Part shown: piece after piece, positions 1-7,491 of the stretch
Position numbering within the stretch: position 1 is the first letter of the stretch
Layout of the letters: each line of letters starts with the position of its first letter
Assembly: GCA_021788495.1 (NCBI GenBank)
Contig: JAJYKQ010000020.1
Location: 1 to 16,332 of the forward strand
From: a bacterium
GTDB lineage: Bacteria; SZUA-79; Acidulodesulfobacterales; Acidulodesulfobacteraceae
Direction of reading: 5' to 3'
DNA length: 16,332 nt
Notes under the pieces: generated by a model
What the model saw: only the letters and a program-made list of their open reading frames with translations
Database searches by the model: none
Told to the model about the DNA's origin: nothing
Position numbers and translations under genes: made by a program

Positions 1-420
1 GACGATATTGCTTACGATGCCGATTCTATGTTCTATAAAAAGCTTAAATCTATGCTTGACGGCGGGCTTGACGAACTTCCCGAAAATATTATAATTTATG
101 CGACTTCCAACAAACGCCATCTTACCGCCGAAAAATTTAAAAAAGAAAATTTAAATTCCACTGAATTTATTCATCCGGAAGAAGAAGCGGAAGAAGGGCT
201 TTCTTTAAGCGACAGATTCGGTCTGTCATATGGGCTTTACAGTTTCAGTCAGGATACGTTTTTAAAAATAGTCGAACTTTATATAAAGAAATACGGTATA
301 AAAATATCTTCCCTCGATATGGACGAAATCAGAAAAAATGCTCTTAATTTTGCTTTAATTAAGGGTTCCAGATCGGGGAGGACGGCAAAACAGTTTGTAA
401 TTAACTTGATAAAAGATTAA
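1..420 (+). CDS. DUF815 family AAA+ ATPase, C-terminal part (5' end outside window)
   Basis: The frame is open from base 1, so only the last 139 codons are present. The visible part begins with a double aspartate (residues 1-2) that fits the end of the Walker B motif. It continues with the family's ALEGGL-like helix (here SMLDGGLDELP), then the sensor segment IIYATSNKRHL, where the TSN(R/K)RHL motif is diagnostic of DUF815 (PF05673). Next come LSDRFGLSYGLYSF and a C-terminal GSRSGRTAKQFV segment. The Walker A loop and N-terminal region lie upstream. Full-length members have about 250-300 residues; they are uncharacterised soluble P-loop ATPases of the AAA+ type, and no substrate is known to me. 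The 93-bp gap to the next gene argues against tight coupling with it. Family assignment is strong; cellular role is unknown. Confidence 0.85.
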   Translation, partial: DDIAYDADSMFYKKLKSMLDGGLDELPENIIIYATSNKRHLTAEKFKKENLNSTEFIHPEEEAEEGLSLSDRFGLSYGLYSFSQDTFLKIVELYIKKYGIKISSLDMDEIRKNALNFALIKGSRSGRTAKQFVINLIKD

Positions 421-513
421 AAAAAAATTGCTTGCAAATTTTTATAAAAGTTATAAAATCTTTAAATATATTATAAGTTAAATTAATATGAAAGAAACAT
501 ATTAAAAAACAAC

Positions 514-2835
514 ATGTCTGAAATAAAATATTCCGTTAAATACAGGCCTAAGATGTCCATAAGGACAAAGCTTATTCTGTCTTTTTCGTTATCCATTTTA
601 ATACCTCTTATACTTTTATCCGTTGCAAACACTTATATTTTTAAAAATCAGACAAAAAAAGAAAATTTAAACAAAGTGCGTATAACGTTAAGCGGAGCGC
701 AAAGGATTTACTATTCTCAGGCAAACCGTCTAAAGAATGCTTTTTTGATAAGTTCTAACAACCCTTATCTGATAAAAGCGGTTATTGATAAAAATATATT
801 TTTTCAAAATTCTTTAATTAAATCTTACAAAAAAGCTTTTAGTTTCGCCGACTATATAGGAATAACAGACGGCGAAGGCCATATAACGTCGTCTGTTACC
901 GGAGACGGAAAAGGTCTTAAGCCGTCTTTAGACGGCATAATATTTAAAGCGTTCAGGACTGGTTTTCCTATCGTGAAGACCGCTATTATTAGAAAATCTA
1001 CGCTTATCGATATGGGCATTAAACTGTCTAACGGAACTTCAAATATGTTCCTAATAACGGTCGTACCTTTTATACACGACGGACATACGGTCGGTTCTAT
1101 ATTCGGATTGATAAGCTTAAACAATAACAGATATCTTCCCGAAACTATTTATAACGAGTATCATTTAAAAACCGCCGTATTTGCCTCTCTTTTTAACAGG
1201 CAGGTATGTTTAAGCACCCTGAAAATACCGGGGAATATTTTCGGCATAGGTTCAAGACTTCCCGAATATATTCACGAGAAGATTATGTCCGGCAAGGATT
1301 TTATAAAAGAGTTGAATTACAATGGAGAAACCGTTTTTGCCGCTTTTCATCCCATAAAAAATATAAAAGGAAAGACTATAGGTTCTATCGCGGTATTTAT
1401 TTCTAACAGGCGCTATGAAACGCTGTTCAGAAAAACGGCTGAATATGCTATATTTATAATATTTATAGGACTTTTAATATCTTTCGTTATATCTTACTTT
1501 GCCTCAAAAGACACTTTAAATCCTATTTCCGCTTTAAGAACGGCAATTAAAGAATTTACTTCGGGCGATTTAAACACAAAGCTTATAATCGATACCAAAG
1601 ACGAGTTTGAATCGATAGGAAAAGGTTTTACGGAAATGGCCGCTACCGTTAAAGACAGAGAAGAAAGAATGGAGAAATATAATTTGTTTTCGGACTTTTT
1701 AGTCGGGTCTTTGGATTTCGACAAGATAATATCTTCCACTTTAAATATTTTAGAAGAGTTGCTGAATATTTCTTCGGGAATAATTTATATATACAGTAAA
1801 AGCGGAAAATTTAAAGCAGGTAATTCTGAATCAGGCAATCATGAAGGCGATAATGAAAAATCGGATTTAAATAGCGGCGATAGCAGCAGTACGGACGACG
1901 ATTTAACTTTGGAAAGCGCCGAAGAAGGCTATTTAATACCCTATCAATTTTACGGGATAAGAAAATTTATCGCAAATAAAATAAACGCTTACGAAGGAAT
2001 GGCGGGACACTGCCTTAAAGACAGAAAAACGATATGGTTTCACGATATTCCGGAAAACGCTATGATTTTTAAGGAAAAGCTTATGGAAAGAGGAGGCGAA
2101 GGCATGGCTATAGATTACGGTTTCTGTGAAGTGTTTCCGAAAGATATAGTTTGGCTTCCGCTTTATATAGGCGGCGTAAACGTGGGCGTACTGATGGTAT
2201 CTTCTATTTACGGTTTTAAAAAAGAAGATATAGCGTTTTTAGAGCATGCCGTCAAAGAACTTTCCGTATCTTTGGATAATGCGAGGATTCACCGTAAAAT
2301 TAACGAACTTTCTATAACCGACGAACTTACAGGACTTTATAATAGACGAAAGATGGGCGAAGTTATAGAACTTGAATTTAATAAAGCAAAAAGATACGGA
2401 AACAGCTTGTCCGTTATGATTTTAGACATCGACCATTTTAAGCGTATTAACGATTTTTACGGACATAAAACCGGAGATACCGTCCTGTCTAAAATAGGCG
2501 GTATTTTAAACCGCAACATAAGAACTATAGACACTGCCGTCAGATACGGCGGCGAAGAATTCGTTATTATTTTACCTCAGACGGATTTTAACGGAGCCGT
2601 TATTTCAGCAAAGAAAATAAAAAATTTAATAAGAAAACAAAATTTTACCCAGATTCAAGGAGAAGTTACCGTCTCAATAGGAATAGCTTCTCTTCCCGAC
2701 GATAATATTAATACGGTTGACGATATTTTAAAAATAGCCGACGACTTTCTATACGAAGCCAAAAATAGCGGAAGAAACAGAATTATCGGCGAGCACGGCG
2801 GCAAAAAATTCGAGATAACCGAAGATGAGCAATAA
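514..2835 (+). CDS. Membrane diguanylate cyclase: Cache-like sensor, HAMP, GAF, GGDEF
   Basis: Predicted 773-residue inner-membrane enzyme making cyclic di-GMP from two GTP. Transmembrane helix 1 lies at about residues 19-43 and helix 2 at about 311-330. The roughly 265 residues between them should be periplasmic and look like a Cache sensor (ADYIGITDGEGHI and two VG/IGSI-type strands). A HAMP linker (about 331-383) and a GAF-like domain (about 395-600) follow. The GAF-like domain is interrupted by an acidic, Gly/Ser/Asn/Asp-rich stretch near 432-468. The GGDEF domain starts at DELTGLYNRR (603). Its active-site GGEEF is at 679-683, and the inhibitory RxxD (RTID, 670-673) is present, so product feedback is likely. 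There is no EAL domain. The start is uncertain: no Shine-Dalgarno is evident before 514, and an in-frame ATG at 553 has an AGG six bases upstream. The gene overlaps the following kinase gene by 11 nt. The ligand cannot be deduced. Confidence 0.92.
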   Translation: MSEIKYSVKYRPKMSIRTKLILSFSLSILIPLILLSVANTYIFKNQTKKENLNKVRITLSGAQRIYYSQANRLKNAFLISSNNPYLIKAVIDKNIFFQNSLIKSYKKAFSFADYIGITDGEGHITSSVTGDGKGLKPSLDGIIFKAFRTGFPIVKTAIIRKSTLIDMGIKLSNGTSNMFLITVVPFIHDGHTVGSIFGLISLNNNRYLPETIYNEYHLKTAVFASLFNRQVCLSTLKIPGNIFGIGSRLPEYIHEKIMSGKDFIKELNYNGETVFAAFHPIKNIKGKTIGSIAVFISNRRYETLFRKTAEYAIFIIFIGLLISFVISYFASKDTLNPISALRTAIKEFTSGDLNTKLIIDTKDEFESIGKGFTEMAATVKDREERMEKYNLFSDFLVGSLDFDKIISSTLNILEELLNISSGIIYIYSKSGKFKAGNSESGNHEGDNEKSDLNSGDSSSTDDDLTLESAEEGYLIPYQFYGIRKFIANKINAYEGMAGHCLKDRKTIWFHDIPENAMIFKEKLMERGGEGMAIDYGFCEVFPKDIVWLPLYIGGVNVGVLMVSSIYGFKKEDIAFLEHAVKELSVSLDNARIHRKINELSITDELTGLYNRRKMGEVIELEFNKAKRYGNSLSVMILDIDHFKRINDFYGHKTGDTVLSKIGGILNRNIRTIDTAVRYGGEEFVIILPQTDFNGAVISAKKIKNLIRKQNFTQIQGEVTVSIGIASLPDDNINTVDDILKIADDFLYEAKNSGRNRIIGEHGGKKFEITEDEQ

Positions 2836-3781
2836 TTCAATTTATACTGCAGGAGTAGATATAGGCGGCACTAATTTAAGATTAGGAATTTTCGGCGGCG
2901 GCGGCAAGCCGGAGTCTGACGTACGCATATTAATGCCGGAAGCAGCGGACGTCGATTTTATAATACGTAATATTAAGAAATTTTTATACGATAACAAAAA
3001 ATATAACGTAAAAACGCTTGGTATCGGCATAGCAGGTCAGATAGACGCCGAATCCGGAAACATAATTTTTTCTCCTAATTTAAACTGGCATAATGTTCCC
3101 CTTAAAAAGGGGCTTGAAGAAGAACTTGGATTAAATAATATATTAGTTGCAAACGATTTAGCCGCTATTACTTACGGGGAATGGAAATACGGAGCGGGAA
3201 AAGGCTTTAATAATCTGATATGTATTTTTGTTGGGACAGGTATTGGTTCCGGTATAATTATAAACGGCGGTCTATATACAGGATGTTTTAATTCGGCAGG
3301 AGAGATAGGGCATACAAGGATAGTTTCCGGCGGCAGAAAGTGTACCTGCGGCAATTATGGCTGTTTGGAGGCATATGCCGGCGGACACGGCATTGCGTCG
3401 ATAGCCATAGAAAGAGCCTATGCAGACCGCCCTGCTTTTCAAGACGTCATAAACGAAAGCGGGGGCGTTATAGAATCTATAACCGCAAAATCTATAGCAA
3501 AAGCATATAAGGCAGGTTCTAAGGAAGCAGTCCGTTTAATTAAGGAAACAGGGGAATATCTTTCCGACGGCGTGGCAAGCGCAGTAAATTTATTAAGTCC
3601 TTGCGCCGTAATACTAGGAGGGGGAGTTTTAGACGGAATTCCGGAACTATTCGACATAGTAAGAGCCGAAACGCTTAAAAGGTCTCTTAAAGCATCTTCG
3701 TCGAACCTTAAGATATTAAGATCCTCCTTAGGAGAATATGCCGGAATTATCGGCGCCGCCGCATTATCTTCATCCGTTTAG
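2825..3781 (+). CDS. ROK-family sugar kinase (glucokinase-like)
   Basis: A 318-residue cytosolic kinase of the ROK family, probably phosphorylating glucose or a related hexose or amino sugar with ATP. The N-terminal phosphate-binding loop DIGGT is at 12-16. The catalytic aspartate is most likely D111 in VANDLAA. The ROK zinc site is complete: His163 in GEIGH plus the CTCGNYGCLE motif with Cys173, Cys175 and Cys180. No N-terminal DNA-binding helix-turn-helix is present, so this is a kinase and not a ROK repressor. Length is normal for the family. The ATG lies inside the end of the cyclase gene (11-nt overlap) with no convincing Shine-Dalgarno, which suggests translational coupling. The next gene converges from the other side after 30 bp. 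Exact sugar specificity cannot be read from the sequence. Confidence 0.9.
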   Translation: MSNNSIYTAGVDIGGTNLRLGIFGGGGKPESDVRILMPEAADVDFIIRNIKKFLYDNKKYNVKTLGIGIAGQIDAESGNIIFSPNLNWHNVPLKKGLEEELGLNNILVANDLAAITYGEWKYGAGKGFNNLICIFVGTGIGSGIIINGGLYTGCFNSAGEIGHTRIVSGGRKCTCGNYGCLEAYAGGHGIASIAIERAYADRPAFQDVINESGGVIESITAKSIAKAYKAGSKEAVRLIKETGEYLSDGVASAVNLLSPCAVILGGGVLDGIPELFDIVRAETLKRSLKASSSNLKILRSSLGEYAGIIGAAALSSSV

Positions 3782-3811
3782 GATATTTTCATTGTATCAA
3801 ATAAGAGACGG

Positions 3812-5239
3812 TTAGATATAAGCCTCTCCATCTTCATATGCAAGATTTTCAAAAGACGTATATTTGTCTATATAAGAAAGTTTAACTATGCCGGTAGGAC
3901 CGTTTCTCTGTTTTCCTATTATTAATTCTGCAACGCCTTTATTTTCCGTATCTTTTTTGTAAACTTCCTCCCTGTAAACGAACATAATTAAATCCGCATC
4001 CTGTTCTATCGCTCCGGATTCCCTTAAATCCGCAAGCTGGGGTTTTCTGTCCTGCCTTGACTCCACCATTCTGTTTAACTGCGAAAGAGCAATTACCGGA
4101 ATATTAAGCTCTTTTGCAAGGCCTTTTAACGAGCGCGATATTTCGGCTATAGCCTGCTCTCTCGATTCTATATTGTGTGAAGCCCGCATAAGCTGAAGAT
4201 AATCGATTATAACTAATTCAATGTTTTTTTCTCTTTTTAACCTGCGCGTTTTAGCCCTAAGTTCTGTAACGGTTATTCCTGCGCTGTCGTCTATGTATAT
4301 CGGTATGTCTTCAAGAATCTCAAGCGCTTTATGAATATTTTCAATGTCGGGGTTATGTATTTTGCCTCTGCGAAGAAAAGAAGAATCTATTTTTGCGGTC
4401 ATTGCCAAAAGACGCGTTGCAAGCTGTTCCTTAGACATTTCCAAAGAGAAAAACGCCACCGGTATTTTTTTTACTGCTATATTTTTTGCTATGCAAAGAG
4501 AAAGAGCAGTTTTCCCCATAGAAGGTCTTCCCGCTATTATAATCAGATCGGACGGCTGAAATCCGTTGGTGTATTCGTCTAAATAGTTTAAACCGCTGTG
4601 AATACCGGTAATTACGTCGTTGTCGCTTTTTTTTGAAGTAAGTTTTTTGAAGTAATCGATTATCAGCGGATAAACTTCCGCATAGTTTTTAGGCGCATCT
4701 TTTTCCGTAGCGTCAAAAATTGTTTTTTCCGTAAAATCTATAATATTTTCGATATCTTCGTTCTGCTCATAGCATTTCTGCCTGATTTTATTAGAAGCGT
4801 TAATAAGATTTCTTAACGTAGATTTTTCTTTTACTATTTTTGAATACTGCTCGATATTAAAAAGTCCAGCGGGCAGCTCAAAAAGAGACGTCAGGTAATT
4901 TCCGTAATTAAAGTCCGAAGAGTTGTCCGGCGAGTCCTGTTCTTTCTCTAAACTATGGAGAATAGTGATAATATCGATAGGCTCGTTTTTTTCGCTTAAT
5001 TTAGATATAATCCGGAATATTTTTGCATTAACGCTGTCGTAAAAATCTTCCGGATTTATAATTCCTAAAACTGAATTTGCCTGAGAATTATCGATGAGTA
5101 TTGCGGAAAGCAAAGCTTTTTCGGCATCTATGGAATTCGGCGGCACTATGTTTAAAATACCGTCTTTAGAAATGCCGCTATTCATAGAAGTTATTTGTTC
5201 ACTTTGTTTTAACCTTTTTTTTCTTTCATTGTTCTGCAT
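3812..5239 (-). CDS. dnaB: Replicative DNA helicase DnaB
   Basis: A 475-residue hexameric replicative helicase that unwinds DNA ahead of the polymerase and recruits primase. The N-terminal domain begins with the typical PPNSIDAEKALLSAIL segment (about residues 34-49). The RecA-like motor has Walker A GRPSMGKT at 237-244, Walker B ending in LVIIDYLQL with Asp346, and the later signatures SQLNRMVESR, ADLRESGAIEQDAD and GKQRNGPTG. No intein or insertion is seen. A roughly 30-residue polar extension precedes the conserved start, and Met19 is an alternative start. No Shine-Dalgarno is visible before the first ATG. It is the last gene of the leftward ribosomal-protein operon, 50 bp after rplI, the arrangement found in many deltaproteobacteria. 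No terminator hairpin is evident in the 30 bp between it and the converging kinase gene. Confidence 0.97.
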   Translation of the reverse strand: MQNNERKKRLKQSEQITSMNSGISKDGILNIVPPNSIDAEKALLSAILIDNSQANSVLGIINPEDFYDSVNAKIFRIISKLSEKNEPIDIITILHSLEKEQDSPDNSSDFNYGNYLTSLFELPAGLFNIEQYSKIVKEKSTLRNLINASNKIRQKCYEQNEDIENIIDFTEKTIFDATEKDAPKNYAEVYPLIIDYFKKLTSKKSDNDVITGIHSGLNYLDEYTNGFQPSDLIIIAGRPSMGKTALSLCIAKNIAVKKIPVAFFSLEMSKEQLATRLLAMTAKIDSSFLRRGKIHNPDIENIHKALEILEDIPIYIDDSAGITVTELRAKTRRLKREKNIELVIIDYLQLMRASHNIESREQAIAEISRSLKGLAKELNIPVIALSQLNRMVESRQDRKPQLADLRESGAIEQDADLIMFVYREEVYKKDTENKGVAELIIGKQRNGPTGIVKLSYIDKYTSFENLAYEDGEAYI

Positions 5240-5289
5240 AATATAATAAAATCGGCGAAAACTAAATGAACGTTATAATGGCAATAATC

Positions 5290-5736
5290 TTAAACTTCCG
5301 GCACGACGTTAACTTTTACGTCTGCCGCAATATCTTTAGATAATTTTATTTTAACCGTTTGAACGCCAAGCTCTTTGATGGGGTTTTCGAGAGCGATTAT
5401 TTTTCTGTCTATATTAAAACCGGCTTCTTTCAGTTTATTTTCAATGTCCATAGAAGTAATACTGCCGAAAATTTTTTCGTTTTCTCCTACTTTAACGGGA
5501 ATGGTAATATCCGCTTTCTCTAAATTATTTTTAATTTCGGTAAGTTCGGCGGCTATTTTGATTTTCTTTTTTTCTATTATTTTTTTCTCGTGTTCCACCG
5601 TTTTAATATTTGCGTTTGTTGCAGGTATTGCGAGATTTTTAGGCATTAAAAAATTTCTTGCGTAGCCGTCCGCAACATTAACGGTTTCCCCCATAAATCC
5701 TAAATTATGAACATCTTCTTTAAGTATTACTTTCAT
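5290..5736 (-). CDS. rplI: 50S ribosomal protein L9
   Basis: A 148-residue protein of standard length. The N-terminal rRNA-binding domain has the L9 signature: [17 protein letters not shown], then [14 protein letters not shown] (about residues 20-33). A long charged linker helix (about 45-75) joins it to a C-terminal domain with [12 protein letters not shown]9 binds 23S rRNA at the base of the L1 stalk and helps keep the reading frame. The ATG lies 8 bp past the stop of the preceding membrane-protein gene. A GGAGG lies in that gene's end (5750-5754), 13 nt before the ATG, a little further than usual. The gene is read together with rpsF, rpsR and dnaB. Confidence 0.98.
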   Translation of the reverse strand: MKVILKEDVHNLGFMGETVNVADGYARNFLMPKNLAIPATNANIKTVEHEKKIIEKKKIKIAAELTEIKNNLEKADITIPVKVGENEKIFGSITSMDIENKLKEAGFNIDRKIIALENPIKELGVQTVKIKLSKDIAADVKVNVVPEV

Positions 5737-5744
5737 GTTAAACG

Positions 5745-6761
5745 CTAAACCTCCTTCTTGTTAGTGTCTATTTTTCTAAAGTTAAACCACATATCGAAAA
5801 TTCCGGTTAGTATAATAAATATAATAAGCGGATTGCTGAAGATAAAAATTACTGCATATCCTAGTATTCTTAAAAAAACATTAATATTAAATTTTCCGAA
5901 AAAATAAGAAATAATAGTTAATCCTTGAATTAAATAAACCGAAGAAGCTAATAAAATTATATTATATCCTATAAATTTAAATATTCCAACAGAAAAAATA
6001 GAAATTATTATTCCTGTTATAGGAACAAGCAAAAAATAGTCCGAAGACCTCCAAAGCAGTAAATTTTCTTTTAAACCGTAAAAAAATAAATTTGTTTTTT
6101 TTGAGATTTTTTTTAAAAAAACAAAACAAATCCATATGCTCATCCATGAAAAAATAATTAATATAGACGGTAGGAGGAATAGTATAATTTTTAACGTTTT
6201 TGAAATTAATGCCTGCATTTTTGCCGTCGTAAAATATTTCATTCCCATTTTCGCATATGTGTACATAAGTTTTTTAGTCATAAGGACGGAAAAAAAATTA
6301 ACGGATTCAATTATGTTTATGCCGTGATTATAAATATAAATCGCCGCTATCAAATAAAAAACAATAAATATCGCTAAAACCGGTATATAAATAGATTTTG
6401 CAATTTTATAGCCTTTTAAAATCAAAAAAGAAAAGAAAAACGGAATTGCTAAGAAAATTAAAAATTGAATAAGTACCGTCGATATAAAAAAATTGCCGAA
6501 TAATGCGTGATTCAAATAGCCGTGAAAAGCATCCGCCCCCGAATATATTAAAAAAATCATTCCCGCCGCGAATGAAAAAAAAATTGCGGCTGATGAAAGC
6601 AAGCCTGCCGTCGAAAATAAAAGTATTACGGTAATTCCGTAATACAAGTAAAAAAAAGGATTTATAAAAGAGTATACTCCTTCGTTTATTGAATTTAATG
6701 TAAATAAAAACAATAAAATCGAAAGGAGTACTGTTAAAATAATTTTTTTTGACGTTAACAT
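5745..6761 (-). CDS. DUF2232 (YybS-like) polytopic membrane protein
   Basis: A 338-residue, very hydrophobic protein with about eight or nine transmembrane segments, rich in Phe, Ile and Leu. Features typical of DUF2232 are [14 protein letters not shown] (near 238-251), a late [13 protein letters not shown] helix, and the C-terminal [11 protein letters not shown]. Position supports the call: in many deltaproteobacteria a DUF2232 gene sits between rpsR and rplI, as here. Its ATG overlaps the rpsR stop by one base (TAATG) and has no Shine-Dalgarno of its own, so it is probably translated by re-initiation after rpsR. It ends 8 bp before rplI. Function is not established; general fold resemblance to membrane substrate-binding (ECF S-type) proteins has been proposed for the family, but nothing here fixes a substrate. 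Confidence 0.85.
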   Translation of the reverse strand: MLTSKKIILTVLLSILLFLFTLNSINEGVYSFINPFFYLYYGITVILLFSTAGLLSSAAIFFSFAAGMIFLIYSGADAFHGYLNHALFGNFFISTVLIQFLIFLAIPFFFSFLILKGYKIAKSIYIPVLAIFIVFYLIAAIYIYNHGINIIESVNFFSVLMTKKLMYTYAKMGMKYFTTAKMQALISKTLKIILFLLPSILIIFSWMSIWICFVFLKKISKKTNLFFYGLKENLLLWRSSDYFLLVPITGIIISIFSVGIFKFIGYNIILLASSVYLIQGLTIISYFFGKFNINVFLRILGYAVIFIFSNPLIIFIILTGIFDMWFNFRKIDTNKKEV

Positions 6762-7039
6762 TAAATATTAACGGAAGTGTAGGGCATTATCGAAACGGTT
6801 CTAGACATTTTTATAGCCTTGGAAACTCTTCTCTGGTGATACGCGCAATTTCCGGTAATTCTTCTAGGCATAATTTTTCCTCTTTCCGAGACGAAATTTC
6901 TCATGAGCCTTGAATCTTTGTAGTCTATTTTTAAACTTTCGTCGGCGCAGAATCTGCATATTTTCTTCCTGGTATATGTTCTGCGGGCAAAACCTGCTCC
7001 TGCCGGTTTAGAGCTTTTTTTATTTTGGAAATTATTCAT
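6761..7039 (-). CDS. rpsR: 30S ribosomal protein S18, zinc-binding type
   Basis: A 92-residue protein. The conserved core is recognisable from RKKICRFC (residues 24-31) through [36 protein letters not shown] to PY. Cys28, Cys31, Cys65 and His68 form a likely zinc site, the metal-binding version of S18. A basic N-terminal tail of about 20 residues precedes the core. S18 pairs with S6 on the 30S platform, and the two genes are adjacent as usual. The start overlaps the end of rpsF by 8 nt, and a GGAGG inside rpsF (7049-7053) lies 9 nt before the ATG. The stop codon overlaps the next start by one base. Confidence 0.97.
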   Translation of the reverse strand: MNNFQNKKSSKPAGAGFARRTYTRKKICRFCADESLKIDYKDSRLMRNFVSERGKIMPRRITGNCAYHQRRVSKAIKMSRTVSIMPYTSVNI

Positions 7040-7415
7040 TAACGGCTTCCTCCATTATTTCCGCGTTTTCTTTTTTTGTTTCTATATCTTTAGTAAATAC
7101 TACGGTTTGAAATCTTATGCATTCGTCCCAAATCCTTAAGTTTCTTTCGAGTTCTTTTATAAACGAACCTTTTGCGTTGAAGTGGATAAGTACGAACTTG
7201 CCTCTGTTTAACTTTTTAATGTCGTATGAAAGTTTTCTGGCGCCCCAGTCTTCAAAATTTATAAATTCGGCGCCGTTTTTAGACATAACGTCTTTTATTT
7301 TATCGATCAATTTATTTAAACCCGATTCGTCGGTATCAGGATTTAAAATAATTAAGGTTTCGTATTTTTTTGAAAATTCGTGAACGATCTCTTTTAAAAA
7401 ATTTTTCTTAGCCAA
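7032..7415 (-). CDS. rpsF: 30S ribosomal protein S6 (TTG start)
   Basis: A 127-residue protein with the S6 fold signatures [12 protein letters not shown] (about 16-27), [39 protein letters not shown] and a charged C-terminal tail. S6 binds 16S rRNA together with S18. The start codon is TTG at 7415. It is supported by AGGAGGG at 7424-7430, 8 nt upstream, and by the lack of any ATG, GTG or TTG near the usual S6 start. As a result the protein carries about 16 extra residues before the KYE that normally follows the first methionine. This is the first gene of the operon rpsF-rpsR-DUF2232-rplI-dnaB, with a good promoter just upstream. Confidence 0.96.
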   Translation of the reverse strand: MAKKNFLKEIVHEFSKKYETLIILNPDTDESGLNKLIDKIKDVMSKNGAEFINFEDWGARKLSYDIKKLNRGKFVLIHFNAKGSFIKELERNLRIWDECIRFQTVVFTKDIETKKENAEIMEEAVNE

Positions 7416-7423
7416 TTATAAAA

Positions 7424-7430
7424 CCCTCCT
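7424..7430 (-). promoter_or_regulatory. Shine-Dalgarno fixing the rpsF TTG start
   Basis: AGGAGGG on the minus strand is one of the strongest ribosome-binding sites in the window. It sits 8 nt before a TTG and has no ATG at a suitable distance. It is therefore the main argument for TTG as the initiation codon of rpsF. Confidence 0.85.
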
Positions 7431-7459
7431 TAAAAGTCCTTTTATTATTTAAAATAAAA

Positions 7460-7488
7460 ATTATAATATTTTAAAATAAAAATTGCAA
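7460..7488 (-). promoter_or_regulatory. Promoter of the rpsF-dnaB operon
   Basis: On the minus strand, TTGCAA (7488-7483) is followed after exactly 17 bp by a perfect TATAAT (7465-7460). This is a near-consensus sigma-70-type promoter. Transcription would start near 7453, giving a leader of about 38 nt that contains the AGGAGGG site. The -35 element lies directly after the stop codon of the radical SAM gene (7492), so the two transcription units abut. Read-through from the upstream gene is possible because no hairpin terminator separates them. Confidence 0.75.
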
Positions 7489-7491
7489 TAA

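Noticed and set aside
488..505. Tiny ATG frame (five codons) before the cyclase gene as a leader peptide
   Set aside because: There is no ribosome site, no regulatory codon run and no attenuator structure.
421..513. TTGCAA at 432-437 as a -35, and TTGC-TT-GCAA as a terminator, before the cyclase gene
   Set aside because: No -10 lies at a proper distance, and the hairpin would have a 2-nt loop. The 93-bp gap otherwise shows nothing definite.
3782..3811. Terminator between the convergent kinase and dnaB genes
   Set aside because: The 30-bp gap has no stem-loop or T-run that I can see.
4331..4582. Plus-strand open frames inside dnaB
   Set aside because: They are antisense shadows of a strongly conserved gene, without a ribosome site or recognisable domain.
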